A stretch of DNA of 64,000 nucleotides. Source: Stenotrophomonas lacuserhaii (GTDB taxonomy: Bacteria; Pseudomonadota; Gammaproteobacteria; Xanthomonadales; Xanthomonadaceae). Below the pieces are notes generated by a model. That model was not told the DNA's origin. It ran no database searches and worked only from the letters and a program-made list of their open reading frames with translations. The stretch is taken from contig NZ_JACSQS010000009.1 of the NCBI RefSeq assembly GCF_014836545.1, forward strand, positions 66,120 through 130,119. The letters run 5' to 3'. Numbering within the stretch: position 1 is the first letter of the stretch; the number at the start of each line of letters is the position of its first letter. Shown here piece by piece: positions 1 to 9,359 of this stretch. The translations under genes and the position numbers were made by a program.

Positions 1-39
1 GCCGAAGGCAGCGGCTCCTGCCGCTGCCTTCGGCGCTAC
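1..39. repeat. SMAG-type palindrome / terminator-like hairpin
   Basis: A perfect 15-bp inverted repeat (1-15 with 20-34) closes a TCCT loop. It is followed by GCTAC (35-39), the reverse complement of the GTAG head typical of Stenotrophomonas SMAG (REP-like) elements. It lies directly behind the stop codon of the minus-strand gene at 40-456, so it may also end or stabilise that transcript. Confidence 0.7.
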
Positions 40-456
40 TCAGGCTGCGATCGGGGCCTGTGGCGAGCCGTTGTCGTCCGGGTGGTTGTCATCGTTGCCG
101 GCGGCGTCGCGCCAGCGCCAGTCGGCCGGGGTCAGCGGGTCCAGGCCGTAGGCAATGCGGGCTTTCTCGCACTGCGCGCTGGGCTTGCCGTATTCCCATG
201 AAGCGTCCACCTCGCGGCATACGCTGGGCCGGTTGGGATGGATCGTGCATCGCGAATACACGCCGATCTGGGCGTCGAGCGCCACGCAACGGACCGGCGC
301 CGAATGGGTGCCCTGCATGCACAGGCGATGCGGGTCCAGCACTTCGGTCAGTTGGTGCGGCACGCCGCCGGGGGTGACTTCGTCTGATTCCATCCAGTGG
401 AACGCGACGCGGTACTGGGTGCAGCAGGCGCCGCAGGTCATGCAGGGGTGTTGCAT
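40..456 (-). CDS. YkgJ family cysteine-cluster protein
   Basis: A 138-residue protein of the YkgJ/UPF0153 family (CxxCxxCC zinc/iron-cluster proteins). The N-terminus carries Cys5, Cys8, Cys11 and Cys12. Further cysteines in a VRCVALD block, an SRCTIHPNRPSVCR block and near Glu-Lys-Ala complete the usual set. Family members are thought to bind a metal, but no reaction is established. The ATG at 456 was chosen because the conserved region begins at once; an ATG eight codons upstream (480) is possible. The reading frame stays open far upstream, but that part is antisense to oleC and has no family similarity. The gene diverges from oleC with about 105 bp between starts. Its last codons are Pro/Ala rich and it ends at a strong hairpin. 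Confidence 0.85.
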   Translation of the reverse strand: MQHPCMTCGACCTQYRVAFHWMESDEVTPGGVPHQLTEVLDPHRLCMQGTHSAPVRCVALDAQIGVYSRCTIHPNRPSVCREVDASWEYGKPSAQCEKARIAYGLDPLTPADWRWRDAAGNDDNHPDDNGSPQAPIAA

Positions 457-561
457 GGGCAGGGCGCCTCGGGCGGCCATTGGCGCAATGAAAAGAGAGT
501 GCGGATTTTCCACGATGCGGGCCAGCGCGCAAGAAATTCCGTATCGGGCGACAATGAACGG

Positions 562-2220
562 ATGAACCGATACAGCAACATCGCCGCACGATTGCCCGAA
601 CTGGCGCGTGAACGTCCCGACCAGATCGCCATCCGCTGTCCCGGACGGAGAGGGCCGGGCAATGGCATGGCGGCCTACGACGTCACCCTGGACTACCGCC
701 AGCTGGATGCGCGCAGTGATGCCATGGCCGCCGGTCTTTCCGCCTACGGCATCGGCCGCGGCGTACGGGCGGTGGTGATGGTGCGGCCTTCGCCGGAGTT
801 CTTCCTGCTGATGTTCGCGCTGTTCAAGCTGGGCGCGGTACCGGTGCTGGTGGATCCGGGCATCGACAAGCGCGCGCTGAAGCAGTGCCTGGACGAGGCG
901 CAGCCGCAGGCCTTCATCGGCATTGCGCTGGCCCACGTGGCCCGGCTGGCGCTGCGCTGGGCGCCGTCGGCCACGCTGCTGGTGACCGTGGGCCGCCGGC
1001 TGGGCTGGGGTGGCACCACGCTGGCCGCGCTGGAGCGCGCCGGGGCCGGTACGCCGCCGATGCTGGCCGCCACCGATGGCGAAGACACCGCGGCGATCCT
1101 GTTCACCAGCGGCTCCACCGGCGTGCCCAAGGGCGTGGTCTACCGCCACCGCCATTTCGTCGGCCAGGTCGAGCTGCTGCGCGCGGCCTTCGGCATGCAG
1201 CCGGGCGGAGTGGACCTGCCGACCTTCCCGCCGTTCGCCCTGTTCGACCCGGCATTGGGACTGACCTCGGTGATACCGGACATGGATCCCACGCGCCCGG
1301 CCAAGGCCGATCCGCGCCGCCTGCACGATGCGATCAAGCGCCACGGCGTCACCCAGTTGTTCGGCTCGCCGGCATTGATGCGGGTGCTGGCCGACCATGG
1401 CCAGCCGCTGCCGGGGGTCAAGCGGGTGACCTCGGCGGGGGCGCCGGTGCCGCCGGACGTGGTCGCCAGGATCCGCCGGCTGTTGCCGCCCGATGCCCAG
1501 TTCTGGACGCCATATGGCGCCACCGAATGCCTGCCGGTCGCGGTGATCGAAGGGCGCGCGCTGGAGAACACCCGGGCCGCCACCGAAGGCGGTGCCGGCA
1601 CCTGCGTGGGCGGGGTGGTGGCACCGAACCAGGTGCGCATCATCGCCATCGACGACGCGCCGCTGCCGGACTGGTCGCAGGTGCGTGAGCTGGCGGTGGG
1701 TGAAGTGGGCGAGATCACCGTCGCCGGGCCTACCGCAACGGACAGCTATTTCAACCGTCCGCAGGCAACCGCGGCGGCCAAGATCAACGAGACGCTGGCC
1801 GATGGGAGCACCCGCGTGGTGCACCGCATGGGTGATGTGGGCTACTTCGATGCGCAGGGCCAGCTGTGGTTCTGCGGACGCAAGACCCAGCGCGTGGAAA
1901 CCGCGCACGGGCCGCTGTACACCGAACAGGTCGAGCCGGTGTTCAACACCGTGGCCGGCGTGGCGCGCACCGCGCTGGTCGGCGTCGGTGCGCCGGGTGC
2001 GCAGGTGCCGGTGCTGTGCGTGGAGCTGCTGCGCGGGCACTCCGATTCCGCCGCCCTGCATGAAGCGCTGCGCACCAAGGCGGCCGTGCGCCTGCCCGAG
2101 GCACGCCTGCAGGAGTTCCTGGTCCATCCGGGGTTCCCGGTGGATATCCGCCACAACGCCAAGATCGGCCGCGAGAAGCTGGCGATCTGGGCCGCTTCGC
2201 AACGGGAAAAACACGCATGA
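562..2220 (+). CDS. oleC: OleC, olefin beta-lactone synthetase (AMP-dependent)
   Basis: A 552-residue ANL-superfamily adenylating enzyme. The P-loop-like [10 protein letters not shown] is at residues 182-191 and the adenine-binding YGATE at 318-322, followed by the C-terminal lid domain. In the Ole pathway OleA condenses two acyl-CoAs, OleD reduces the ketone, OleC converts the beta-hydroxy acid to a beta-lactone and OleB removes CO2 to give a long-chain cis-olefin. The immediate overlap with oleD (ATGA, 4 nt) fixes the assignment among the many ANL enzymes. The ATG at 562 is the first in frame; an ATG at 554 is out of frame. OleA and OleB are not in the window and are expected upstream of base 1. 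Length fits characterised OleC proteins. Confidence 0.92.
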   Translation: MNRYSNIAARLPELARERPDQIAIRCPGRRGPGNGMAAYDVTLDYRQLDARSDAMAAGLSAYGIGRGVRAVVMVRPSPEFFLLMFALFKLGAVPVLVDPGIDKRALKQCLDEAQPQAFIGIALAHVARLALRWAPSATLLVTVGRRLGWGGTTLAALERAGAGTPPMLAATDGEDTAAILFTSGSTGVPKGVVYRHRHFVGQVELLRAAFGMQPGGVDLPTFPPFALFDPALGLTSVIPDMDPTRPAKADPRRLHDAIKRHGVTQLFGSPALMRVLADHGQPLPGVKRVTSAGAPVPPDVVARIRRLLPPDAQFWTPYGATECLPVAVIEGRALENTRAATEGGAGTCVGGVVAPNQVRIIAIDDAPLPDWSQVRELAVGEVGEITVAGPTATDSYFNRPQATAAAKINETLADGSTRVVHRMGDVGYFDAQGQLWFCGRKTQRVETAHGPLYTEQVEPVFNTVAGVARTALVGVGAPGAQVPVLCVELLRGHSDSAALHEALRTKAAVRLPEARLQEFLVHPGFPVDIRHNAKIGREKLAIWAASQREKHA

Positions 2221-3227
2221 AGATCCTTGTCACCGGCGGCGGTGGATTCCTCGGCCAGGCGCTGTGCGCTGGCCTTGCCGAGCGTGGGCACCAGGTACTC
2301 AGCTTCAATCGGGGTCATTACCCGGCGCTGCAGGCAATGGGCGTAGGCCAGATCCAGGGTGATCTGGCTGATGCGCAGGCGGTGCTGCACGCGGTGACGG
2401 GCATGGACGCGGTGCTGCACAATGCGGCCAAGGCAGGGGCCTGGGGCAGCTATGACAGCTACCACCGGGCCAATGTCGTCGGCACCGACAACGTGATCGC
2501 CGCCTGCCGTGCGCAGGGAGTGTCGAAGCTGGTCTACACCTCCACGCCCAGCGTGACCCATCGGGCTACGCATCCGGTGGAAGGGCTGGGCGCGGACCAA
2601 GTGCCGTATGGCGAAGACTTCCAGGCGCCGTATGCTGCGACCAAGGCGATTGCCGAACAACGCGTGCTGGCGGCCAACGATGCCGCGCTGGCCACCGTGG
2701 CGCTGCGCCCCCGGTTGATCTGGGGGCCGGGCGATCTGCAGCTGGTGCCGCGGCTGGCGCAGCGTTCGCGCGCTGGACGCCTGCGCCTGGTCGGCGATGG
2801 CAGCAACCTGGTCGATACCACCTTCATCGACAATGCCGCACTGGCGCATTTCCTGGCGCTGGATGCACTGGCTCCTGGTGCGGCGTGCGCGGGCAAGGCG
2901 TACTTCATTTCCAACGGCGAACCGCTGCCGATGCGCGAGCTGCTCAACAAGCTGCTGGCTGCGGTAGGCGCGCCCCCGGTGAAGAAATCGCTGAGTTTCA
3001 AGACTGCGTACCGCATCGGGGCGGTAGCCGAGAAACTTTGGCCGCTGCTGCGCCTGCCGGGTGAGCCGCCGCTCACCCGTTTCCTTGCCGAACAGCTGTG
3101 CACCGCGCACTGGTACAGCATGGAACCGGCGCGCCGTGACTTCGGTTATGTGCCCGTGGTGAGCATTGACGAAGGGCTCACGCGGCTGAAAGCTTCATCA
3201 ATCGGCGAGATTTCCGTCACCAGATGA
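2217..3227 (+). CDS. oleD: OleD, 2-alkyl-3-oxoalkanoate reductase
   Basis: A 336-residue extended short-chain dehydrogenase (NAD(P)-dependent epimerase/dehydratase fold). The Rossmann glycine motif TGGGGFLG starts at residue 6, and a YAATKA motif supplies the catalytic Tyr and Lys after a TSTPSV strand holding the catalytic Ser. It reduces the beta-keto acid made by OleA to the 2-alkyl-3-hydroxy acid used by OleC. It overlaps oleC by 4 nt, so the two are translationally coupled. The C-terminal region ([13 protein letters not shown]) resembles the membrane-associating part of 3-beta-HSD-like reductases. The Stenotrophomonas maltophilia enzyme is, from memory, the biochemical reference for OleD. 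Confidence 0.93.
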   Translation: MKILVTGGGGFLGQALCAGLAERGHQVLSFNRGHYPALQAMGVGQIQGDLADAQAVLHAVTGMDAVLHNAAKAGAWGSYDSYHRANVVGTDNVIAACRAQGVSKLVYTSTPSVTHRATHPVEGLGADQVPYGEDFQAPYAATKAIAEQRVLAANDAALATVALRPRLIWGPGDLQLVPRLAQRSRAGRLRLVGDGSNLVDTTFIDNAALAHFLALDALAPGAACAGKAYFISNGEPLPMRELLNKLLAAVGAPPVKKSLSFKTAYRIGAVAEKLWPLLRLPGEPPLTRFLAEQLCTAHWYSMEPARRDFGYVPVVSIDEGLTRLKASSIGEISVTR

Positions 3228-3290
3228 ACACCGCTGGCACGTGAGTATGGTCCCCAACGCCACCCCGGCACGTTAACCGCGAGGATCGCC

Positions 3291-3446
3291 ATGCTGCATT
3301 ACGCCGTCATCTTTTTCGTCATCGCCCTGATTGCCGCCGTGCTTGGGTTCTCCGGTATCGCCGGTGCCGCCAGCAACATCGCCTGGATCCTGTTCGTGGT
3401 CTTCCTGGTGCTGGCCATCATCTCGATGTTCCGCAAGCGAACCTGA
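3291..3446 (+). CDS. DUF1328 (YtjA-like) small membrane protein
   Basis: A 51-residue protein with two hydrophobic helices (about residues 4-21 and 28-45) around a [14 protein letters not shown] core, ending in FRKRT. This is the DUF1328/YtjA pattern, whose size is always around 50-60 residues. It is an inner-membrane peptide of unknown function, often stress-induced in other bacteria. GAGG sits 7-8 nt before the ATG, and a rho-independent terminator follows 25 bp after the stop, so it is probably a monocistronic unit. Confidence 0.88.
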   Translation: MLHYAVIFFVIALIAAVLGFSGIAGAASNIAWILFVVFLVLAIISMFRKRT

Positions 3447-3471
3447 CCTTCGGTCGGGTTGCTTGAAAGAC

Positions 3472-3500
3472 AAAGCCGGGCATTGCCCGGCTTTGTTGTT
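3472..3500 (+). terminator. Rho-independent terminator after the DUF1328 gene
   Basis: A 10-bp perfect stem (3472-3481 with 3485-3494) around an ATT loop ends in a T-rich run (GTTGTTT). The flanking AAA and TTT make it potentially bidirectional. Confidence 0.85.
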
Positions 3501-3578
3501 TCCGCACGATGCTGCTGGAGCAGACGGCCAGCGGCCGTCACTACCGGGCCGGCGGCGGTCACTGCCGCATCAGGCAGG

Positions 3579-3584
3579 TAGAAT
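3579..3584 (+). promoter_or_regulatory. -10-like hexamer, leaderless start of ubiJ
   Basis: TAGAAT lies 7 nt before the ATG at 3592. Transcription from it would start at or next to the start codon. This favours 3592 over the ATG at 3583, which overlaps the hexamer. Confidence 0.55.
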
Positions 3585-3591
3585 GCCCGCC

Positions 3592-4227
3592 ATGCCTCTT
3601 TCCCTGCTCAAGTCGCTCAAGCCGGTTGCCGGCCGCGCCCTGCAAGCCGCGCTCAACCGCGCGCTTGCGCTGGACCCTGATACCCGCCAGGCGCTGACCG
3701 CACTGGATGGCCGCCATATCGACCTGACCCTGGAAGCGCCCGCCCTGGCGATGCGCATCAGCGTGCACGGCGAGGCGCTGGAAGTGGGTCCGGTGGACCA
3801 TCGCGAAGCCGACCTGGCGGTGCGCAGCAGCCTGTCCGGTGTGCTGGTACAGTTACCGCTGCTGGCGAAATCACGCGGCGCCCAGGCCAACACGGCCGGG
3901 CGCGTTCGGGTGGCCGGCGATGCCGAACTGGCGCGCCGCCTGCAGCAGCTGGCGAAGGGCTTCGATCCGGACTGGCAGCTGCCCTTCGTGCGCGTGTTCG
4001 GCGAAGTGCTGGGCGTACAGGTGGCCAATACCCTGCGCAGCGCCCTGCAGCACGCACGCCGCGGCGCGTCCGACCTCGCGCATACGGCCGCAGAGTTCGT
4101 CACCGAGGAATCGCGCGATGTGGTGCCGCGCGGCGAACTGGATGCCTTCCATGACGACGTGGACGTGCTGCGTGACGACCTCGAGCGCCTCGCCGCGCGC
4201 GTGCAGCGCCTGCGGGGTGCCGCATGA
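3592..4227 (+). CDS. ubiJ: UbiJ, ubiquinone biosynthesis accessory factor (SCP2 domain)
   Basis: A 211-residue protein with an N-terminal SCP2-like lipid-binding domain (about residues 15-115) and a charged helical C-terminus rich in Asp/Arg (about 165-210). UbiJ binds ubiquinone intermediates and acts with UbiK in the cytosolic Ubi metabolon for aerobic ubiquinone synthesis. Its place directly before ubiB, with a 4-nt overlap, is the usual one. It has low sequence conservation, so the call rests on the SCP2 pattern plus context. UbiE, often upstream in other genomes, is not adjacent here. Confidence 0.85.
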   Translation: MPLSLLKSLKPVAGRALQAALNRALALDPDTRQALTALDGRHIDLTLEAPALAMRISVHGEALEVGPVDHREADLAVRSSLSGVLVQLPLLAKSRGAQANTAGRVRVAGDAELARRLQQLAKGFDPDWQLPFVRVFGEVLGVQVANTLRSALQHARRGASDLAHTAAEFVTEESRDVVPRGELDAFHDDVDVLRDDLERLAARVQRLRGAA

Positions 4228-5879
4228 AGGCGCTGCTGCGGGCCAGCCGCATCGGCCGCATCATCCTGCGCTACCGGCTGGACGACCTGCTGCAGGGCAC
4301 CCCGGCCGAGCGCTGGCTGCGGCTGGCCAAACCCTTCGTGCCACGTGCATCGGCGGACATCGCCGCGCAGTCCCGCGGTGCGCGGCTGCGCCTGGCGCTG
4401 CAGGACCTCGGCCCGATCTTCGTCAAGTTCGGACAGATCCTGTCCACCCGCCGCGACCTGGTGCCGCCGGATGTAGCCGTCGAACTGACCCTGCTGCAGG
4501 ATCGGGTCAAGCCGTTCGACGGCGATACCGCACGGCGCATCGTCGAACAGGCGCTGGGCATGCCGGTCAGTGCGGCATTCGCCAGTTTCGATACCGAGCC
4601 GCTGGCCTCGGCATCGATCGCCCAGGTGCACGCTGCCACGCTCGGCGATGGGCGCCAAGTGGTGGTCAAGGTGCTGCGCCCGGACATCGAGAAACAGATC
4701 GTCGCCGACATCGCCCTGCTCAATTCGCTGGCGACGCTGGTCGAGCGCACCCATCCGCGCGCCGACAAGATCCGCCCGCGCGAGGTGGTGGCGGAGATCG
4801 AAAACACGCTTTCGGCCGAACTGGACCTGCAGCGCGAAGGCGCCAATGCGAGCGTGCTGCGCCGGTTCTGGGAGAACTCCGACGACCTGTACGTGCCCGA
4901 GGTGATCTGGAGCCACACGGCCGAACGTGCACTGACCCTGGAACGCGTGTGGGGCATTCCGTCGGACGACATCGAAGCGCTGGACCGCGCCGGCATCGAC
5001 CGCGTCGCGCTGGCGGCCAAGGGCGTGCGGGTGTTCTACACCCAGGTGTTCCGTGACAACTTCTTCCACGCCGATGCGCACGCCGGCAACATCTGGGTCG
5101 ATATCGATCCGCAGCGCCGCGCCAACCCGCGCTTCATCGCGTTGGATTTCGGCATCATGGGCCAGCTCTCGCAGGAGGACCAGTACTACCTCGCCGAGAA
5201 CTTCATGGCCATCTTCAACCGCGATTACCGGCGCATCGCCGAACTGCACGTGCAGGCCCGGTGGATGCCGGACCACGTGCGCATCGACGAGCTGGAATCG
5301 GCGGTACGGTCGGTCTGCGAGCCTTACTTCACCCGCCCGCTGTCGCAGATTTCGCTGGCCGAGGTGCTGATGAAGCTGTTCCGCGTAGCGCAGCGCTACC
5401 AGCTGACCCTGCAGCCGCAGTTGATCCTGCTGCAGAAGACCCTGCTCAACATCGAAGGCGTGGGTCGCCAGCTGGATCCGCAGATCGATATCTGGGCGGT
5501 GGCCAAGCCGGTGCTGGCGAAGATCCTGCGCGCGCGCTACAGCCCGCGCCGGGTGCTGCGCGAGATCGGCAAGCGGGTGCCGGAAATCATGACCCATGCG
5601 CCGGACATGCCGCGGCTGGTGCACGCCTGGCTGAGCCAGCAGGTGGAAGGGCGGCACGAGTTGTCGATGCGCTCGCGCGACCTGGCCGCGCTGGATGCCA
5701 GCCTGCAACGGCTGCAGAAGCGCGCCGTGGGCGCAATCACCGGTGTCGGCCTGCTGGCGATCGCCGCGCTGCTGTACGTGCTGCAGCCGCCGGGCCTGTA
5801 CTTCGGCGACATGCCGATCTGGAGCGGGGTGTCCAGCGTGCTGGGTGCATTGGCGTTGGCACGGGCGTGGTGGCGATGA
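4224..5879 (+). CDS. ubiB: UbiB, ubiquinone biosynthesis ABC1/ADCK-type ATPase
   Basis: A 551-residue protein of the atypical kinase family ABC1/ADCK/UbiB. The family-specific KxGQ motif is KFGQ at residues 68-71. An ASIAQVHAA strand (the Ala-rich nucleotide loop), a VVVKV lysine strand, an HADAHAGN catalytic loop and an LDFGIMG metal-binding motif follow. The last about 50 residues form two transmembrane helices. UbiB is an ATPase needed to extract or present ubiquinone precursors at the inner membrane. It overlaps ubiJ and the following truC by 4 nt each, suggesting one ubiJ-ubiB-truC transcript. Confidence 0.95.
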   Translation: MKALLRASRIGRIILRYRLDDLLQGTPAERWLRLAKPFVPRASADIAAQSRGARLRLALQDLGPIFVKFGQILSTRRDLVPPDVAVELTLLQDRVKPFDGDTARRIVEQALGMPVSAAFASFDTEPLASASIAQVHAATLGDGRQVVVKVLRPDIEKQIVADIALLNSLATLVERTHPRADKIRPREVVAEIENTLSAELDLQREGANASVLRRFWENSDDLYVPEVIWSHTAERALTLERVWGIPSDDIEALDRAGIDRVALAAKGVRVFYTQVFRDNFFHADAHAGNIWVDIDPQRRANPRFIALDFGIMGQLSQEDQYYLAENFMAIFNRDYRRIAELHVQARWMPDHVRIDELESAVRSVCEPYFTRPLSQISLAEVLMKLFRVAQRYQLTLQPQLILLQKTLLNIEGVGRQLDPQIDIWAVAKPVLAKILRARYSPRRVLREIGKRVPEIMTHAPDMPRLVHAWLSQQVEGRHELSMRSRDLAALDASLQRLQKRAVGAITGVGLLAIAALLYVLQPPGLYFGDMPIWSGVSSVLGALALARAWWR

Positions 5880-6640
5880 TGGGGGGCGAGTCGGTGATCG
5901 ACGAGACGACCCAGGAGGATGTGTCCGCCGTCGCAGCAGCGGAGCCGCTGCAGCTGCTGCACCAGGACGAGCGCTTGGCGGTGGTCAACAAGCCAGCCGG
6001 GCTGATGGTCCACGACAGCAAGCTGGCGCGCGGCGAGGATGACTTCCTGGCTGATCGGCTGCGCGAGCAGCTGGGCCGGCAGATCTTCCTGGTGCACCGG
6101 CTGGACCGCGCCACCAGCGGCTGCCTGCTGCTGGCCTTCGACCGCGAAACCGCCAGCGCGCTGGGCAAGTCGCTGATGGGCGGGGAAGTGCAGAAGGATT
6201 ACCTGACCGTGTGCCGTGGGTGGCCGGCAGAGGAAAGCTGGCAGGTCGACCATGACCTGGACGGTGGTCCCGGCAAGCCGGTGAAGAAGCCGGCGGTGAC
6301 GGATTTCCAGCGCCTGGCGACCGGCGAGCTGGCGGTGCCGAGTGGTGAGTTCAGCACCTCGCGCTATGCGTTGCTGCGCTGCCAGCCGCAGACCGGGCGC
6401 TTCCGCCAGATCCGCCGCCACCTCAAGCACCTGTCGCACCATATGATCGGTGACACCAGCCACGGCGATGGGCGGCACAACCGCATCTTCCGCATGCAGG
6501 GCGTGCACCGCATGCTGTTGCATGCCGAGCGCCTGCGTTTCCCGCATCCGGACGGTGGCACGGTGGATGTGCGCGCACCGGTGGACGCCGCATTCCAGAA
6601 GGCGCTGGATCTGTTCGGCTGGGACGTCGCGCCGGCCTGA
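5876..6640 (+). CDS. truC: TruC-like tRNA pseudouridine synthase (RluA family)
   Basis: A 254-residue RluA-type pseudouridine synthase. The catalytic motif HRLDRATSG places the nucleophile at Asp77. An [12 protein letters not shown] strand precedes it, and [14 protein letters not shown] plus [11 protein letters not shown] follow, the latter typical of the TruC branch (U65 of tRNA) rather than RluA/RluC. There is no S4 domain. The first of two tandem ATGs (5876) overlaps the ubiB stop. The first about 18 residues are acidic and non-conserved. Specificity for tRNA U65 is inferred from similarity alone. Confidence 0.85.
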   Translation: MMGGESVIDETTQEDVSAVAAAEPLQLLHQDERLAVVNKPAGLMVHDSKLARGEDDFLADRLREQLGRQIFLVHRLDRATSGCLLLAFDRETASALGKSLMGGEVQKDYLTVCRGWPAEESWQVDHDLDGGPGKPVKKPAVTDFQRLATGELAVPSGEFSTSRYALLRCQPQTGRFRQIRRHLKHLSHHMIGDTSHGDGRHNRIFRMQGVHRMLLHAERLRFPHPDGGTVDVRAPVDAAFQKALDLFGWDVAPA

Positions 6641-6645
6641 AGGCG

Positions 6646-6758
6646 GTAGCGCCGAGCCATGCTCGGCGGGATCCAGAAGCGTGACGACCAACGGTCGTCA
6701 CCCACCAAGCGAACAGCGTGACGACCAACGGTCGTCACCCACCACGGCACGGCGCTAC
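6646..6758. repeat. Repeat cluster: SMAG palindromes plus two 21-bp palindromes
   Basis: The gap between truC and xth holds a GTAG-headed palindrome (6646-6668, GCCGAGC-cat-GCTCGGC). It then has two copies of a 21-bp palindrome of form GTGACGACC-N3-GGTCGTCAC (6681-6701 and 6718-6738), each followed by CCCACCA. A reversed GGTAGCGCC-type element lies near 6750-6758. The same 21-bp palindrome recurs at 21752, 21805, 36632 and 48730. Confidence 0.8.
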
Positions 6759-6780
6759 CGGGCCCCGAGCCTGGGCGGGC

Positions 6781-6786
6781 TACAAT
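6781..6786 (+). promoter_or_regulatory. -10-like hexamer, leaderless start of xth
   Basis: TACAAT sits 7 nt before the xth ATG at 6794, with no Shine-Dalgarno in between. Confidence 0.6.
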
Positions 6787-6793
6787 CCCCGCC

Positions 6794-7561
6794 ATGAAAA
6801 TCGCCTCGTGGAACGTCAATTCACTCAACGTCCGCCTGCCGCACCTGGAGCAGTGGCTCAAGGACTTCGGCCCGGATATCGTCGGCATCCAGGAAACCAA
6901 GCTGGAAGACCACAAGTTCCCGGATTCGGCGCTGATCGCCGCCGGTTACCGCAGCGTGTTCGCTGGCCAGAAGACCTACAACGGCGTGGCACTGCTGTCG
7001 CGCGAGCCGGCGCAGGACGTGCAGATCGGCATTCCCGGCTTCGAGGACGAGCAGAAGCGCGTCATCGCCGGGACCTTCGGCCAGCTGCGGGTGATCAACC
7101 TGTACGTGGTCAACGGCCAGGACGTGGGCACGGACAAATACGCCTACAAACTGCGCTGGCTGGAGGCGGTGCACGCCTGGATCGCCGATGAGCTGCAGCG
7201 CTACCCGAAGCTGATCGTGATGGGGGATTTCAACATCGCCCCGGACGAGCGTGACGTCAACGACCCGCTGGTCTGGAACGAAAACCACATCCTGACTTCC
7301 ACCGCCGAACGCGGCGCGCTGAACAAGCTGCTGCAGCTGGGACTGCACGATGCGTTCCGCCTGCACAGTGACGAGGCCGGAGTGTTCAGCTGGTGGGATT
7401 ACCGCGCCGCCGGTTTCCGCCGCAACCTTGGCCTGCGCATCGACCTCACCCTCGTATCGGAGGCGCTGAAGGCGTCAGCGGTGGCATCGGGCATCGATCG
7501 CGAGCCGCGGACCTGGGAGCGCCCCAGCGACCACGCACCGGCCTGGGTGCAGCTGGCCTGA
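6794..7561 (+). CDS. xth: Exodeoxyribonuclease III / AP endonuclease
   Basis: A 255-residue protein of the endonuclease/exonuclease/phosphatase family. Asn7 (SWNVNS), Glu34 (QETK), the GDFNIAP motif and the terminal SDHAP motif give the complete metal and catalytic set of ExoIII-type AP endonucleases. It cleaves DNA at abasic sites and removes 3' blocking groups in base-excision repair. Length and order match E. coli XthA and Neisseria-type ExoIII. It appears monocistronic, with a repeat-rich gap upstream and a strong hairpin downstream. Confidence 0.94.
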   Translation: MKIASWNVNSLNVRLPHLEQWLKDFGPDIVGIQETKLEDHKFPDSALIAAGYRSVFAGQKTYNGVALLSREPAQDVQIGIPGFEDEQKRVIAGTFGQLRVINLYVVNGQDVGTDKYAYKLRWLEAVHAWIADELQRYPKLIVMGDFNIAPDERDVNDPLVWNENHILTSTAERGALNKLLQLGLHDAFRLHSDEAGVFSWWDYRAAGFRRNLGLRIDLTLVSEALKASAVASGIDREPRTWERPSDHAPAWVQLA

Positions 7562-7566
7562 AACAA

Positions 7567-7593
7567 CGGGGCCCGGCATTTTGCCGGGCCCCG
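7567..7593 (+). terminator. Strong GC hairpin after xth
   Basis: An 11-bp stem (CGGGGCCCGGC with GCCGGGCCCCG) closes an ATTTT loop. No U-tract follows, so it may work as an mRNA-stabilising or factor-assisted terminator. A second palindrome, GCCGGCC-agc-GGCCGGC, lies at 7607-7623. Both sit between convergent genes. Confidence 0.6.
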
Positions 7594-7635
7594 TGCTGAT
7601 GCATCCGCCGGCCAGCGGCCGGCACCATGGCGGCG

Positions 7636-7887
7636 TCAGCGTATGCTCTTGCGGGTGAACAGATTGACGATCGCCAACAGGATCACCGCGCCGATCAGTG
7701 AGAACAGGAAGGTGCGCAGCGTGATCGCGTCGTTGATCCCACCACCGAACAGAAAGCCGGCAATGAGCGCGCCGACGATGCCGACCACCACGTTGAGGAT
7801 GATGCCCTGCTGGCCATCGCGCCTCATGATGATGCTGGCCAGCCAGCCCACGATGCCGCCTACGATCAACCAGATGATGATGCCCAT
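7636..7887 (-). CDS. GlsB/YeaQ/YmgE family small membrane protein
   Basis: An 83-residue, almost entirely hydrophobic protein with three transmembrane helices and the family's Gly-rich pattern (GGIVGWLAS, NVVVGIVGALIAGFLFG). Such transglycosylase-associated proteins are often stress-induced; their molecular role is unknown. The ATG at 7887 has a clear GGAGG 8 nt upstream, which decides against an in-frame ATG 21 bp further up. It is convergent with xth. Confidence 0.88.
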   Translation of the reverse strand: MGIIIWLIVGGIVGWLASIIMRRDGQQGIILNVVVGIVGALIAGFLFGGGINDAITLRTFLFSLIGAVILLAIVNLFTRKSIR

Positions 7888-7971
7888 CGCCACACCTCCA
7901 CGTCCCAAGGGCCTTCAGTTGACGCGCCCGGCCGTGAACCGCTTGTGCAGCCGTGCTGACAGGCACGCGAC

Positions 7972-8571
7972 GTGAGCCTGCAGCCGCCCTGTGATGGCCC
8001 GTGGCAGTTCGGTCCGGTGACAGTCTGGCGCCGGCCCCACGTGCCGGGACACCGTGGCGAACCGCAGGCGCGCCAGGTGCTGGCCGAAGCGTTGGGAGGC
8101 GATCCGCTGGCGCTGCCCCTGGTCCGTGATCCGCGTGGCCGCCCGGAGCTGTCTGCTGCGTTGTCCGGCTACGGCACCGGCTGGAGCCACAGCGGCGAGC
8201 TGCTGCTGGTGGCGCTGGGCGAAGGCGTACGGCTGGGGGTGGACCTGGAACTGCTGCGTCCACGGCCGCGCCTGCTGGAAATCGTTCGCCGCTTTTTCCA
8301 CCCGGCGGAAATCGAATGGCTGGAACGCCTGTCCGAGGCTGATCGCGAACACTGGTTCTTCCGTGTCTGGTGTGCCAAGGAGGCCATGCTGAAGGCCGAC
8401 GGGCAGGGCATCTCCTTCGGCCTGCACCGCCTGCAGTTCGCCCCCGCCGGCGACGGCAGCCTGCAGCTGCACTGGTGCGATGCGGCGCTCGGCCCGGCCA
8501 CGCGCTGGCACCTGCATGAGTGGCAGGCGCGCGCCGATTTCCGCGCCGCGCTGGCCTGGCACGCGGCCTGA
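7972..8571 (+). CDS. 4'-phosphopantetheinyl transferase (Sfp type)
   Basis: A 199-residue Sfp/AcpT-type phosphopantetheinyl transferase. GVDLE (Mg-binding Asp and Glu), [10 protein letters not shown] and the [14 protein letters not shown] block are the family's three core motifs. It transfers phosphopantetheine from CoA to the conserved Ser of acyl or peptidyl carrier proteins. It starts with GTG; no better ATG lies near. The likely clients in this window are the two ACPs at 50335-50864, but primary or other secondary-metabolite carriers are equally possible. It is followed 38 bp later by rsmG. Confidence 0.88.
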   Translation: MSLQPPCDGPWQFGPVTVWRRPHVPGHRGEPQARQVLAEALGGDPLALPLVRDPRGRPELSAALSGYGTGWSHSGELLLVALGEGVRLGVDLELLRPRPRLLEIVRRFFHPAEIEWLERLSEADREHWFFRVWCAKEAMLKADGQGISFGLHRLQFAPAGDGSLQLHWCDAALGPATRWHLHEWQARADFRAALAWHAA

Positions 8572-8597
8572 AGCGCTCGTGGCCGGGTGAAACCGGC

Positions 8598-8603
8598 GAT
8601 AAT
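8598..8603 (+). promoter_or_regulatory. -10-like hexamer, leaderless start of rsmG
   Basis: GATAAT ends 6 nt before the ATG at 8610. No Shine-Dalgarno sequence lies between. Confidence 0.5.
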
Positions 8604-8609
8604 GCCGGC

Positions 8610-9248
8610 ATGAGCGAACACAATCTTCCGCCTGCCGTCGCCGACACGCTGCAGCGTGGTCTGGCCGACATGGGCCTGGCCGCCGAGATGGCGCCGCCGC
8701 TGCTGCGTTACCTGGCCCTGCTGCATCGCTGGAACCAGACCTACAACCTCACCGCGGTGCGCGATCCGCAGGAGATGGTCACCCGCCACCTGCTGGATTC
8801 GCTGGCGATGCAGCCGCACGTAACCCAGGGCACCCTGGCCGACCTCGGCACCGGTCCGGGGCTGCCCGGCATACCGCTGGCCATCGCCTGCCCGGGCCTG
8901 CAGGTCACCCTGGTGGAAAGCAACGGCAAGAAGGCGCGCTTCATGCGCGAGGCCGTGCGCCAACTGCAGCTGGGCAATGCGCGGGTCGCCGAATCGCGCG
9001 CTGAAGCGCTGGACGAGCCCGGCCAGTACGACCAGATCACCGCGCGTGCGATGGATACTTTGGAAGGTATCGTGCGCGTGGGTGGCCACCTGCTGCGCCC
9101 GGGCGGTGTGCTGCTGGCGATGAAAGGCATCCATCCGCACGATGAAATCGCCGCACTGCCGAAGGGCTGGAGCGTGCGCGAGGTAGTGCCGCTGCAGGTA
9201 CCGGGCCTGTCCGGAGAGCGCCACCTGGTGACCGTTACAGGTCCTTGA
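8610..9248 (+). CDS. rsmG: RsmG (GidB), 16S rRNA G527 N7-methyltransferase
   Basis: A 212-residue class I SAM methyltransferase. The [14 protein letters not shown] block (about 40-53), the SAM-binding [10 protein letters not shown] (78-87), the acidic VES strand and an ITARA motif are diagnostic of RsmG. It methylates N7 of G527 in 16S rRNA; in other bacteria its loss gives low-level streptomycin resistance. The rsmG-parA-parB order is the classical origin-proximal arrangement, although mnmG is not next to it here. Confidence 0.95.
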   Translation: MSEHNLPPAVADTLQRGLADMGLAAEMAPPLLRYLALLHRWNQTYNLTAVRDPQEMVTRHLLDSLAMQPHVTQGTLADLGTGPGLPGIPLAIACPGLQVTLVESNGKKARFMREAVRQLQLGNARVAESRAEALDEPGQYDQITARAMDTLEGIVRVGGHLLRPGGVLLAMKGIHPHDEIAALPKGWSVREVVPLQVPGLSGERHLVTVTGP

Positions 9249-9293
9249 GCGGCTGCGCCGGTCCTTGTCCGCCAAGGTCCTGGCGCATCCCGA

Positions 9294-9323
9294 TTTCCGC
9301 CCGGGGCCGGTTGTACGCATAAT
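9294..9323 (+). promoter_or_regulatory. Possible promoter of parAB
   Basis: A CATAAT hexamer (9318-9323) lies 18 bp after a weak TTTCCG -35 (9294-9299). The implied leader of about 30 nt contains GAGG (9347-9350), 9 nt before the parA ATG. The -35 match is poor. Confidence 0.35.
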
Positions 9324-9359
9324 GACCAGCCCCAGCAACCGTCGACGAGGCTCACCCGC

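Noticed and set aside
40..2214. A 724-codon open frame on the minus strand across oleC
   Set aside because: Only the last about 138 codons (after base 456) match the YkgJ-like protein. The rest is the antisense of oleC and has a His/Arg/Gln-rich composition with no motifs.
3570..5708. A 712-codon minus-strand open frame opposite ubiJ-ubiB
   Set aside because: It is the antisense shadow of the high-GC genes ubiJ and ubiB. Codon composition and residue bias are artefactual and no domain is visible.
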